Assembly (NCBI GenBank): GCA_942159475.1
Contig: OW804096.1
Coordinates: 38,935,744 to 38,999,743, forward strand
DNA length: 64,000 nt
Direction: 5' to 3'
Origin: Sthenelais limicola
Taxonomy: Eukaryota > Annelida > Polychaeta > Phyllodocida > Sigalionidae
The first letter of the stretch is position 1. Each line of letters starts with the position of its first letter. The position numbers and the translations under genes were made by a program. The notes beneath the pieces are model-generated. The model ran no database searches. It saw only the letters and a program-made list of their open reading frames with translations, and was not told the origin of the DNA. Shown piece by piece: positions 28,453 through 39,731 of the stretch.

Positions 28453-29135
28453 TGATGTGTTTCAGGAAAACGAGTCACAATTCGCAGAATTGCTATTTTT
28501 CTAAGTGTTTTATTTACAAGATGTATTTGTGGGAATGTTTTAGTTACTTTACAAGTAAATGTCCACCCAGAAATATTGCAAATTTTTTTTTTTCAATTGC
28601 AAAAAATATCAAACTTAAAAGTAGTAGAACTTAGGTTGATAGAGGAATTGCTTAGCTGCCATTTTGATTCGCAAATAATTACGGGAGTACTATGTCAGAG
28701 TAAAAACTAGAGAAATCAGCATCTTCAGCGTGCTATATCTAATATAAATGGTCATGTAACTAGTAAAGATGACAAGTATTCGGATAGACCTGTTTAATTA
28801 CATGTGATGTGTTTCAGGAAAATGAGTCACAAGTCGCAAACTTGATTTTTTTCACAGGATCTCTTTATTCAAATGTTCTGATTTTTAGAGGGTTTAACAC
28901 GTATAGTCACATAAGTCCGTGTAACAAATTTCAGGACATTGTATTAAATATATCCTTGCGTTTTGAAGGCCTTCGTATGGAGTATATTTAGTTACTTTAC
29001 TGGTACACGGAAACATTGGAAACTTTTTTCTTCAAAATAAAATTATCAAATCTAAAATATAGAAATACATATAAGGGGTCCTAGTGTTTACTGTCATTAG
29101 AATCCTCTTTTCAAATATGGTGATATCTCAAAATC
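28453..29135. mobile_element. Two adjacent MITE family 1 copies
   Basis: One truncated copy runs about 28453-28625 (tgtgatgtgtttcagg...gagtcacaattcgc to atcaaacttaaaa). A second starts at about 28803 with the same left end and reaches the actgtcattagaatcc landmark near 29090. Between them (28640-28760) is a fragment resembling one end of MITE family 3. Confidence 0.65.
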
Positions 29136-29568
29136 CATGCATTCATTTCCTTCTGAAAATGTCATTCAGGTGCTTAGGGTGGAAAATGAGCTAAGGAAGG
29201 AAAATATCAAAATAAGGAATTTCACCTGAATATTTGACTACTCTTGTCACTACACCCCATCGCCACCTATAAGGTTACTACTTCAGGCATACCCTGAGAG
29301 GAAAACTATAAAAAGACAGCTTGTCTGTGTAGCAAATTCCGTTTATTAAGATTCTTGACCAGCTACTTAGCAAGGAAGGGTAGCTAAGGAAGAAACATCT
29401 TATGTAAGGATCTGTTATGAGGCAAACCCCTGGTAGCCACTCATGGCTACGACCAGATCACTCATCACATTACTCTGAGAAAAAAGTTTTAAAAGATTTC
29501 GCTTTGTTGAAATAGTCCATACACAAACCTTTCAGTTAATAAACATGCTGCAAATATTTTCCCTATAG
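29136..29568. other. No gene seen
   Basis: No supported gene or repeat beyond short A+T-rich motifs. Confidence 0.5.
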
Positions 29569-29776
29569 AGGATTTGCATGTGCCACTGCGCATGTCTGTT
29601 ACAGTGCATCCTGGGATGGAATCTGTTGAAATTTGACATACAATATTTTTATCGAAAAATCGCAAGAATGTTATCAACAATATCACAGCATGCATAAATG
29701 ATCTATATGTAAACCAATTGCATGATGGGGAAAATTGGGACTAGCTATATGGAAACATGGCGGCTATGCAAATCCC
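29569..29776. mobile_element. MITE family 3 copy
   Basis: Starts gatttgcatgtgccactgcgc and ends catggcggctatgcaaatccc, with inverted ends of about 9-11 bp. A related, longer copy occurs at 33560-33899 in the other orientation, and one end recurs at 30685-30740. Non-coding. Confidence 0.6.
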
Positions 29777-32700
29777 ATATTGGTAGTTTCCAACTGTTAG
29801 TGCACTGGTCACAACAGTTGGGGAATGTAGCCAGCACCACAGCATCTTATGACTGACCCTTTAGCCTGGGGAGATGTCTGTGCATATGTGCCACAGTATT
29901 TCACTTTTCATATGATACTGGTCGCCAATGTTAGTGTCAATTTGTACAGAGTAACCTCATCCTCTCCACTTACTTTTATTTCCTCAAAGTGGCAGTTATT
30001 GGCAAACTTTGATGGTACTTTATACCGTTGGCTTTATACAATGAAACATCTCTGAGGCTAAGAACGGTTTGATCCAAGGAAAATGCTATGTGGGACGGAT
30101 TTTCAGAAAATGTACAATTGGCAGCTCTACACATTTAGGAAATTCTCCTAAATTAAGCTAACAAAAGAAGAATAACGGGTATATCTGAATATATTTGGTA
30201 TCGCATTGATTTAAAGTATCAGTTCTCTTATGTTAAACTGCATTTTGAAGCTTATTTCTGTCTTAAATGTGTGTTATTTGAGAGGATTGGTGAAGGCGAA
30301 TTGTACATTTTCTGAAAATCTGACCCATGTATACATGAGATTTGCCACAGAGAAGAATAGCCATACCTTGAAGAAAATGATTCTGACTAGTTATCGTATT
30401 TGAAACGATGAGATTAAGCAAATTCCAATGGTTATGACATGCAAAAGGAAATCTAAAGGTATTTCTATGTTTTATGTTTGACAAAAACGCTTGCAATATT
30501 TGTGGGTGGACAATTACTAGTAAAGAAGCTAAATAAACTCCCATGGGTGACCTTGGGCACACAAGGATACATTTAGTACACTGTCTTGTAATTGGGTCCA
30601 TGTTCTGACACTAGATACCCAATAAATGAGAAAATTCCTACACAGATATTTTGTATATAAAACACTTTGTGAAATATCAATTGGGGTTTGCATGTCTTAC
30701 TACGCATGTCTATTACAGTGAACTCTGGGATGCATTCAGTTCAGTTCAATTCTGACTGTAAAAAACAAAATATGGCTCAGTGTGGTGCAAATTCAATATA
30801 GTGAATTTTGTTATCACATTTCCAACCAGATCCACCCATAGTCACATAGATGTTATGCACATGCATAATATAGTAAATTTATTTGGATTGCTTCTGGATT
30901 TGTTTTAGATTTATATTAATAAGTGTATACCAAGCGAAAAGCTAGTACAAATATCTTGCAGTTTTTTTAACCAAGTTTAATGGAGATGTGCCTGTAATGC
31001 GGAGGTCAATGACCCACAGGAGTGAAATGTAATCCTTATCCTCCTCCCTGTCATTCTCGCCCACACCCATCCTCTCTGAATGACCACAGCGCTTTTAATT
31101 AAGTGCCGTTTCATTTTTTTCATCATAACATTGTGTTTGTTGTGTACTGTTATGGCGCTCGTTGTAGTTAATCCTAATTTCCCCGCCCCAAAAGCTACCA
31201 ATGTATATTTAGTTAAACAAAGAAAGCAATCCATCCAAACTGACTTTACCTTCCGCTTTTGTGAATGATAATTTCGTTTCTGTCCTTTTCTGCTCTGTTA
31301 TATTGGGTCTGGGTCGACCAATAACTTGTGAAAATTATTACATTATTAGCTAGTTGAGAAAGTGCAATTATATTATCTTTTTCTATATGAGGGTAAACCT
31401 GTATAGTGGCTATGTTTAGAAGACATTTCAACTAAAAAATGTTATTTGTCTGTCTGAAATCTTGGAAAAACTGAGAAAATATCCATTTTCCCCACAGACC
31501 TCAATACTAAACTTTGGCGGTCTCTAAAATGAAAAAAAAAGAACATGCTGAGATCCATTTTTTTTGCTTTTTGTTATCCCCCAACCATGTTCTTTCTCAA
31601 GACGAAGTTTGAAAACATTATTGTCACTCCTTACATTTCAGATTCAGATTCAGATTCAGAAATTCTTTATTGCATGGTCTTGATTACAATGGGTCGGTCA
31701 ATTCTGGCACCAAGACATGCCAGTTCTTCCAATGACTGCCGACGTTTCTTTCTTGAATGTTTGTTTGTTTACAACAGAATGCGAAAATCCCTTTTCGGGT
31801 TTCATAACAACTTAATAATAACAAGTATGTCAACGTTGAATGAGATGAATTTACACATGAATTTACATATGAAAACAGTAGATGTGGGTACTAGCAATAA
31901 TAATCAGAGTCACTGATACATATCAGTATAAAGAGGTATGGTACAGTAAAACGCACAGCTCTTCAACCACGCCCAGTATGTGGTACTAATATAAGTTACC
32001 TCGATTGCGGACTATGCGTTGAAGGCGACAAAGTTAATTATATTTTTCAAGTTGGGCAGCGGCAACAAGTAAGAACGCAAATAATTAATTAATTAATTAG
32101 GCAGGAGCAGTAATACTCTATATAAAAGCAATAATAATGATTGGAGTACGCCAATCCTGACATTAATGGTAAGTAGAAGCACAAACAGTCGCATTTTCAG
32201 TGGAAGCAGAAATATTTTACACATTTCATGCATTAGTTCCTTGAACTCCCGCCTGCAGCAGTGCATATGACAGTGGTTGATCTCTTTAACTGGGAGTGCT
32301 GCTGAAAGGGCATTTCAAATCATCCTGACTGTGAGCTTTTATTGCTTGAAGTTCCAATCAGGCCAAATTCATCATTTATATTCCTAATACTAATCCTACG
32401 GGCAATGACCCCTATATACGACGCTAAATCCCTCCTCCTCACTCCTCCTCTTACCATATTTACCACAAAGCTCCCATCTGATTACACACACTCTTGATAG
32501 AAGGTGACAAGCAAGTGACAGCACCCACCCTAATACTCTCACAGTCACATGCTATGCTATAGAATACCTGTCACTTGCTCTAACACCAAGCTGACAGTCA
32601 TTCTATTCACTCCTCTTTAGGAGAAAATGTGGAAATCGTGTGCTGGGTTTGAGTGGCTGACAAAATAAATTTTGAGCCCACACGTCTCGATTTTATGTTT

Positions 32701-33079
32701 GGTCATATGATGTGAAAAGGGACTTTGGCATTTACAAAAGCGCAAAAGGTAAATAGCTATGGATAAATTGAAAACTGTTTTTCTTGTTTAAATATGTTCT
32801 AACTTATAGAAAACCATAGTTAAAGGTTGGATAAAACACCTTGTGTAATCAGAAGAGGAAAGTCCCCTATTTTGTGATTCGGAGACTCACCAAAATCCTT
32901 TGTTGAGGTGGTCTCACTTATTATCGATCACCGTCTATCACCCAATTCTTTTGCCCAATGTGGCGAGTACTTGCAGCAGTAAGACTCTCCTACAGGTTGA
33001 AGAATTAACAAATAAAAGGTAGTATACATCCCCAGGATACAACCCAACACTAGCTGCATTACAGAAACTATTCTTATGT
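29777..33079. other. No gene; MITE family 2 copy at 30091-30328
   Basis: A good MITE family 2 copy lies at 30091-30328 (tgggacggattttcag to ctgaaaatctgaccc). A MITE family 1 interior in reverse follows at 30390-30600. A triple attcag repeat lies at 31638-31660 and an aatt repeat near 32083. The 123-codon frame at 31545-31916 has no domain and unremarkable composition. Confidence 0.5.
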
Positions 33080-33556
33080 ATTCAAGGAAGATGAGCCACA
33101 AGTCGCAAAACTGATATTTGTCAAAGTGTTTTATTCACAAGATGTATTTATGTAAATATTTTCATTTAAGGGGTGCTTAACGCTTTTTGTAGCATTAATA
33201 CAGGCACCAAATTTCAAGAGTCTATTAAATATATCCATGCATTTTTACGGTCATCTTATAGAGTTTATTTAGCTACTTTTAGTTAATTGTCCACTTATTG
33301 CAAACTTTTTTTTTCAAAAAAAAAATTTCAAACTTAAAATATAGAAATATGTATGAGATGTCCTACCGTTACGCTATTGCAAATAATAGTATTTGTTTTA
33401 AATTAAAAATATCAAACTTAAAATAAAGAAATATGTAGGCTATTACATGCGCTAATGTTTATTATCATTGGGATCGGCTTAATCACATCTTTTCAAATGT
33501 GATGTTATCTCAAAATTGTTTACGACTTGTGACTCATTTCCCTAGAACACATCACT
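33080..33556. mobile_element. MITE family 1 copy
   Basis: Runs from gagccacaagtcgcaaa to tacgacttgtgactcat plus agaacacatcac. The interior landmarks are present, with an internal duplication of the atcaaacttaaaatatagaaat segment near 33320 and 33405. Confidence 0.75.
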
Positions 33557-33559
33557 GTA

Positions 33560-33899
33560 GGGGATTTGCATAGCCGCCATTTTGAATCTTGATTCGCATC
33601 GAATTATGGGACTAATGGAGCAGTATAAAATCTATAGAAAACGTGTCATGTTCAGCATGGACTGATTTATTAGTGCTCTAATGTCAATATTCCAGTGTTA
33701 TACATGTTTACATAACACATGCGCCCATCATTTGCATCATGCATTTGGTTTTCATAGATCGTTTATAAAATGATATTGGTGAAAACATTTTTGCAACTTT
33801 CAATAAAAATGTTGTCAAATATTTGTATGTCAGAATTCATCGGAATCCAACCCAGGATGCACTGTAACAGACATGCACAGTGGCACATACAAATGCCCC
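33560..33899. mobile_element. MITE family 3 copy
   Basis: Opens ggggatttgcatagccgcc and closes gtggcacatacaaatgcccc. It shares ttgtcaaatatttg and cagacatgcaca segments (inverted) with the 29569-29776 copy. It abuts the preceding MITE family 1 copy. Confidence 0.6.
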
Positions 33900-34417
33900 A
33901 TTGACCTCCCCTGTCCGCCACAGACTTGTAGCCACTGCCCTCCCTCTGCCCACTCCCCCTCCCCCCCTCCTCCCCCCCCCCCACCACACACACACACACC
34001 TTAAACTATTAACTATTTCTGCATTATAGCCACAACAACCAATAACCTGCTCCAACTGCAATATTTAACCACCCATTCAGCTTTGAGCTGTTCACCTCCC
34101 CTATTTAATACATATTTTATTGGGCCACCCTCCCAGATGTCTCGCGACTAATTTCCGATCGATTAGATGTGTTGACTAAAATGTGATATTTCATTTTTAT
34201 ATTTGCTTCTCGCGCCGCCTCGCCAGTAAACCATAATGAATGTGTTTCCTTCTTCATTTCATTCCCCCATGTGAGACCATCACACAGTGCTGCAGACCGA
34301 CACATTTAATCTTTTTAATTCTCTAATCTCAGTAGAGGGAGAGTGGTTTCATTGCAGAGACAAGGGACAACTTAGTCAGGGAAGTCTGGATGTGAGTCCG
34401 GCTTTCAAAATGTGTAT
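33900..34417. other. No gene; C-rich simple repeat
   Basis: C-rich and CA-rich low-complexity sequence at 33930-34000. Frames on the minus strand here are Gly-rich products of it. Confidence 0.6.
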
Positions 34418-34673
34418 ATGGGTGAAATCGCCAGGAAATGCACAATTTGCCTTCACCAATCCTCTCAAATAACCCAGATTTCAGACGAAAATAAAGTTAA
34501 AAAACAGTTCAACCTAACCAAACCGATTGCTGGAATCAATGCAATTCCAAATATACTCGAATTTACAGTCTCTGCCATTTTCCAGTCTAATTGGGCATAT
34601 TTCAGTCAAATTTAGCAGAACTTACTAAATGTGTAGAGCTGCCAATTTTAGATTTTCTGAAAATCTGACCCAT
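34418..34673. mobile_element. MITE family 2 copy, inverted
   Basis: Starts atgggtgaaatcgccagg and ends ctgaaaatctgacccat. The interior landmarks are present in reverse complement (ccaaatatactcgaa, gtgtagagctgccaa). It abuts a MITE family 1 copy starting at 34674. Confidence 0.8.
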
Positions 34674-35083
34674 ATGTGATGTGTTTCAGACAAATATGTC
34701 ACAAGTTGCACGATTTGACATTTTTCAAACTAATTAATTCACAAGACCTCTTTTTTGGAAAATCCGGTTTTTTGGAGGAAGTAGCACTTTCTCTCATATG
34801 AATATATGTACTAAATTTCAGGATATTGTATATATCCTTGCGTTTTGAAGGTCATTCTATGCAGTATATATATCTAGTTACTTTACTAGCAATCGTCCAC
34901 CCAGACATATTGCAAATGTTTTTCCAAACAAAAATATATCAAACATAAACTATAGAAAAACCTTTTAGATTTCCTTAATGTTTACCCTCATTGGAATCGG
35001 CTTGGTCTCATCTTTTTAAATATGATGATATCTCAAAATCGATTTCTTGCGAATTGTGACCCATTTTGCTGTAACACATCACA
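34674..35083. mobile_element. MITE family 1 copy, near full length
   Basis: Runs from atgtgatgtgtttcag...gtcacaagttgcac to gcgaattgtgacccatttt...gtaacacatcacat. It contains the uninterrupted block aaatatgatgatatctcaa at 35018-35036. This serves as a local paralogue of the empty target site of the large element inserted at 37362. Confidence 0.85.
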
Positions 35084-36575
35084 TATTAATAGGAGAGCTT
35101 GCGATCTTCTAAAGCTGTGGATTAAGTTTTGTTATTTCACGCGCTACATGGGAAATAGGTCTCATGTCTCTCTAAGAGACAATTAATTCCTCCAACCGGA
35201 CCCTTGACCAACATTAAGGTGCTACTAGTGCACTCCTTGGTGTATAAGTCTGAGGTGAATCCGGTCATTAATTCTTTTATACACCATGCAAGTACCAATC
35301 AGAACAGATCAAATACTTGAGATAAGACTGCGCATGTGCAATATAGATTTGAATTCTAAAATTGTAAGGCACTCTTGGAAGAGCTGTGTATACTCAGAAA
35401 GAGAGGTTCTTTTTCCAAAATTTTTATTTTGTATCTAAAATGGAAATGACAAATGAAAAATAAAAAAATAGATAAACAAAAAAAAAATGCATAATTGAGG
35501 CTGGATTGTTTAGGTTCCCACTGGAATAGGTCATGGGTCAGCAGTCATGTTAACTAGTGAGTCCTGATAAAACAATGTAAAAAAGAAATACAAAGTTGGT
35601 TAATCCATTAAGTATCTGCGTAATTAAGGGGTTTGTACCCCCCAGTTCATTCACATGATATATTTCAGGTAGTCAAAAGTGTATTCTAGAACGAATTGTC
35701 ACTAAAGATTTGAAAACAAACTAAAAGACTTGTCTGTTGACATTTACTTCAGGGCAACCAAGCATTTTTCCATAATGTTTCCGATATCAAGTATATACAT
35801 TTTAATTCTCTATTCCACTAAACCTTGTCACTCTTTTCTTTATATTGTGAGGAATCGAAATTTGTTTGGGTAATTTTTTTAGTAAAAATAAAAATATAAA
35901 CTGTACTATGTAATCTAGTGGAGATGATGAGCTGGCTGAATTACTGGATGATTTTCTACTTTTTTACAATATCTTTATATAAAAGATATGAATAAATCTC
36001 TTTCCTTCATGTAGTAGGAATACTGCTTTAGGATTCTGAGATTCTAGCTTTTCTCCTCACGAAATAAAACAAACATACAAATAAAGCATTGAATAAAAAT
36101 ACCCAATGGTAAACGATTCTGCCTTCATACAGCATCAGGGCCAGACTATCCTGTAATGCGTTCAATATCGCCCACTTTTTAACATAACAGTCTCCCGAGC
36201 TATGTGCAGTTCTGCATTGATTCTGATAGTGTTCTTCACAGCAACGTTTTTATACAGTTTTAACGATGTTTTTGTCCCCGAGACACCTTTTTAAATGATG
36301 TCTTAACCGTTCTTCTTCTCGCCGGCCATGAAATACTGATTAGCACTACCATCCGGCAGATGTCACTTTTTGAGAACGCAGACTCTCGTTTTTTGTGACG
36401 TCATGGGAAGTAATCACGCGAGATCTCGTTAGGGACGGTGTCAAGCTATTACAGATTGGCCATGCAGGGGTGGTTGTGTACTTCTGCAGAAGGGCCAGGG
36501 AAGGGATTCACATAGAATTGTGAGAAAGCCTGCAAACAGAGTTTGATATAAGAAATATAAATCTTAATATAATTA
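35084..36575. other. No gene seen
   Basis: A+T-rich with A-runs at 35455-35495. No supported gene. Confidence 0.5.
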
Positions 36576-36815
36576 TATGTGATGTGTTAGGAGAAAATGA
36601 GTCACAAGTCTCAAAAATTGGATTTTGAGATACTATCAATTTGAAAAGATGAGACCCAGCGGATTCAAATTTGGCAAATGTATTTAGCCGTATCAAGGGG
36701 CTAAGCCCTCCAACAACTAGAACATTCTAACAAAGAGATCTAGGGAATAAATAACTTTGGAAAATATAGTTTTTTGCGACGTGTGACTCACTTTCTGTGA
36801 CACATTATATATTAG
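36576..36815. mobile_element. MITE family 1 copy, internally deleted
   Basis: Both ends are present (atgtgatgtgttaggag...gtcacaagtctc and gcgacgtgtgactca...gacacatta), with only about 240 bp between them. Confidence 0.65.
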
Positions 36816-37084
36816 GTGGTAGAAGGGGAGAGTAGTGCTGTATATCGGTTAGGGCCGGGGTGGAAATAATGAATCGATGTAGATATGATTAAAATTTGTT
36901 GATTCTGATTTTATTTATTACACAAGCTTTCGGGCTATGGACGCCCTTCAGCCTTCTTCAGGTGTGAAGTAGTCAATATTATATATTAGAATGCTCTTAG
37001 CAAAGTAGCATATATAAGGGTAAAGTCCGCTGAAATATACGATTGACGTTGAACAATCTCTTAAATAACCGCAAATAAAACAAA

Positions 37085-37361
37085 TATGATGTGTTAACCT
37101 TTGTAGGAATGTTCCGATGTGGGGGATGTCTAACACTTTGGTTGGTATGGATACATGAACAAACGTTCAAGACAGTGTATTATGTAAATCTCTGCATATT
37201 TGAGCTTATCCTAAATACTATCTTTAACTAGTTTACTAGTGATTGACCATTAAAGAATATTGCTAACATTGTGTCTATGTATACAAATATATTTGTAAGT
37301 GTCGTAGTGTTTACTATCATTGGAAACCTGTTGATCTCATCTGTTCAAATATGATGATATC
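37085..37361. mobile_element. MITE family 1 copy interrupted by the large element
   Basis: From atgatgtgttaacc the usual interior runs through agtgattgaccatta and ttactatcattgg to aaatatgatgatatc, and then breaks off at 37361. The remaining tail resumes after the element at 60210 with gatatctcagaaccc. The MITE was therefore the insertion target. Confidence 0.8.
37356..37361. repeat. Target-site duplication, left (GATATC)
   Basis: Six bases immediately outside the left terminus, identical to 60210-60215. A 6-bp duplication is the known hallmark of Polinton/Maverick insertion. GATATC is a palindrome, so on this sequence alone the boundary could also be read as part of the inverted repeat. The MITE paralogue at 35018 contains GATATC once, which supports a duplication. 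Confidence 0.85.
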
Positions 37362-38020
37362 AGTAGTTAAGGAAGGGGCGAACGTCTGGGTACCTGCGAT
37401 GTAGGTGTTGTTAAATAGGTCAGTGACCTGATGAGGTCACTGACGTCACTAATTGGTGACCTTAACCTTACCCTTATGAGGTCAGGACACCCCCTTATAA
37501 GGTCAACCTTGTTTATAGTATTATATAGGTCAACCTTGTTTATATTGTTATATATATATATATATATATATAGCCCAGGGTTGTTTATATTGAAAGACAG
37601 GTGGCTTAGTGCATATTATTAACCCTAGGATATGGGTCACCATAGTGAGGGTATAGACCCTTGTTTATAGTATTATATAGGACAACCTTGTTTATATTGT
37701 TATATATATATATATAGCCCAGGGTTGTTTATATTGATAGACAGGTGGCTTAGTGCATATTATTAACCCTAGGATATGGGTTACCGTAGTGAGGGTATAG
37801 ACCCAAGGTTATGTATGTAAAAACCTTTATCTTAGAAGACAAGTTCAGACTTGTCATACCCTTGAGATAATTATTGGTATAGACACTGTAACCCTAGGGG
37901 TGAGATATGGGTCACCATAGTGAGGGTATAGACCCGAGGTTATGTATGTAAAACCCTTTATCTTAGAAGACAAGTTCAGACTTGTTATCCTGAACACAAC
38001 ACCACATTCGTATACTACAC
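37362..38020. repeat. Left terminal inverted repeat
   Basis: 659 bp matching 59555-60209 in inverse orientation. I counted four substitutions, and each of the two TA microsatellites is one unit longer here. Within it, a block of about 165 bp is repeated (gtttatattg, aggtggcttagtgc, taaccctaggatatggg...gagggtatagaccc). Beyond 38020 the two arms diverge, although the right arm holds one more diverged copy of the block. Confidence 0.95.
37411..37448. promoter_or_regulatory. TIR hairpin, CRE and TTAAATAGG motif
   Basis: TTAAATAGGTCA at 37411-37422 is followed by an 11-bp perfect stem (GTCAGTGACCT, loop GATG, AGGTCACTGAC; 37419-37444). It overlaps a CRE-type palindrome TGACGTCA (37441-37448). The same set occurs mirrored at 60123-60160. 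A replication-origin, terminal-protein or transcription role is possible but unproven. Confidence 0.6.
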
Positions 38021-38133
38021 TTTGAGTGTATGGGAACCCTGGCTTATAGGTCACATTGGTATACTGCTTATGACCGCGCGCGCTAAGGATAAACATACAC
38101 CCTCCCTTTATACTCCCACCCCTTAACACATAG

Positions 38134-38140
38134 TATATAA
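38134..38140 (+). promoter_or_regulatory. TATA box, probable polymerase promoter
   Basis: TATATAA just inside the left TIR. It lies about 25-30 bp before the start of the proposed leader exon and points toward the polymerase gene. Confidence 0.5.
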
Positions 38141-38163
38141 TGCTGTTCACTTCGACGTTTGAT

Positions 38164-38291
38164 ATGTCACAAAGGAAAACACGTGCGTCTGAACCTAATA
38201 AGGAAACCCCACCAACCACAAAGAAACAAACAACGCATGGATTTACGAAGTTGAAAATATATATTTGGAATCGCTGTGCGGCATTATAACA
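38164..38291 (+). other. Probable 5' leader exon with a 41-codon upstream ORF
   Basis: Downstream of the TATA box a 41-codon frame (38164-38289; Lys/Thr-rich, starting MSQRKTRASEP) ends two bases before a good donor, ACA|GTAAGT (intron from 38292). A matching acceptor TTTTAG lies at 39723-39728, three bases before the polymerase ATG. I infer a spliced, non-coding leader for the polymerase transcript. The small frame may be a regulatory upstream ORF or a real small basic peptide. Transcript data would decide. Confidence 0.4.
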
Positions 38292-38489
38292 GTAAGTTTA
38301 CCAATCACAGTAACTTATTCACAAACTGTATTTATCACAAGTGGTAATTAATGCCGCCTATAGGTGAAATTAGTTTAATACTGGTATGTACTGATGTAGT
38401 ACACATACCTTACACCATTTATCATATTAGTGTAATACAATCACGTACACAAGCTATAGATGTAAAATTGCAAAATTAAAACATGTACA

Positions 38490-38860
38490 TCACATATATC
38501 CACCTGAGTTATAATAAAATGCTGCATCGAACACTGGTTTACATGACACAATAAAATTTGGAGTAGAATTGATGAGTTATAATAAAATGTTGCATCGAAC
38601 ACTGGTTTACATGGCACAATACAATTTGGAGTAGAATTGGGTTTATTATTATAAAAATAATTAACACCCCTTTAACTAAAAGAAGATGTTGAACACATGC
38701 TTTGGAATACTTTAAATTTTTTTTATAATGTTAAATTTTGGGGTTTAAACTTCCTCCAAAATTAAATACAAAATTACATCACACATATCCACCTGAGTTA
38801 TAATAAAATGCTGCATGGAACACTGGTTTACATGACACAGTCCATATCACGTTTGGTTAT
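38490..38860. repeat. Direct repeats of about 70 bp in the left arm
   Basis: The words gagttataataaaatg, ctgcatcgaacactgg and tttacatgacacaat occur in three direct copies (about 38510, 38574, 38797). Non-coding, inside the proposed leader intron. Confidence 0.8.
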
Positions 38861-38921
38861 AATAAAAGTACAAAATGCTGCATTTAAGCACCAAAACACA
38901 ACCAACAAACTTTTACCCGTT

Positions 38922-39645
38922 AAAACATTATCGTAATAACAAGCACCAAAACGTTCATAATACGCATCCAATATGTTTATATTTTAACACAAAAACACAC
39001 ACCTTTAATCACAAAAAAACAGATTAAAGTTACGTTATGCAAATCTATGCCACCCATTAAAAACCCATTATAAAAAATGACACATTTTGTGCGAATCACC
39101 AAAATGTGTAAAATACAAACCAAAACGGTACACCTTTAACAACCAAAACATGCACCCAACAACCCAAAATTTAGACTTTTATAATTTGGAATTGAATATG
39201 TAATCCTGCTGAAAAAACATTATCGTAATAGCAAGCACCAAAACGTTCATAATACGCATCCAATATGTTTATATTTTAACACAAAAACACACACCTTTAA
39301 TCACAAAAAACAGATTAAAGTTACGTTATGCAAATCTATGCCACCCATTAAAAACCCATTATAAAAAATCACACATTTTGTGCGAATCACCAAAATGTGT
39401 AAAATACAAACCAAAACGGTACACCTTTAACAACCAAAACATGCACCCAACAACCCAAAATTTAGACTTTTATAATTTGGAATTGAATATGTAATCCTGC
39501 TGAATCTATTGTAGCACCAAAATGTGTAAAATACAAACCAAAACGATACACCTTTAACAACCAAAACATGCCCCCAGCAACCCAAAATTTAGACTTTTAT
39601 AATTTGGAATCGAATATGTAATCCTGCTGAATCTATTGTAGCGAT
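38922..39645. repeat. 292-bp tandem repeat, about 2.4 copies
   Basis: Unit 1 (38922-39213) and unit 2 (39214-39505) are nearly identical, differing at a few positions such as one A-run length. A third, partial unit (about 39511-39645) repeats the last 130 bp. Each unit contains ttatcgtaata, aaagttacgttatgcaaat and accaaaatgtgtaaaa. The array sits directly upstream of the polymerase gene inside the proposed leader intron. It could be an enhancer, replication element or simple tandem duplication. Confidence 0.9.
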
Positions 39646-39731
39646 GGTGAAATGTGGTGTAATGTGGATATGACGGCGAAATCTGAAAAATATAAACAAG
39701 TCAATCTATTTATTTATTTATATTTTAGGTC

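Noticed and set aside
31545..31916. 123-codon plus-strand frame
   Set aside because: It is the longest host frame but has no domain, no splice context and ordinary A+T-rich composition with an attcag repeat inside.
37854..38219. 121-codon minus-strand frame at the left TIR
   Set aside because: It lies mostly within the repetitive TIR and is mirrored by a partial frame in the right TIR. No promoter or motif supports it.
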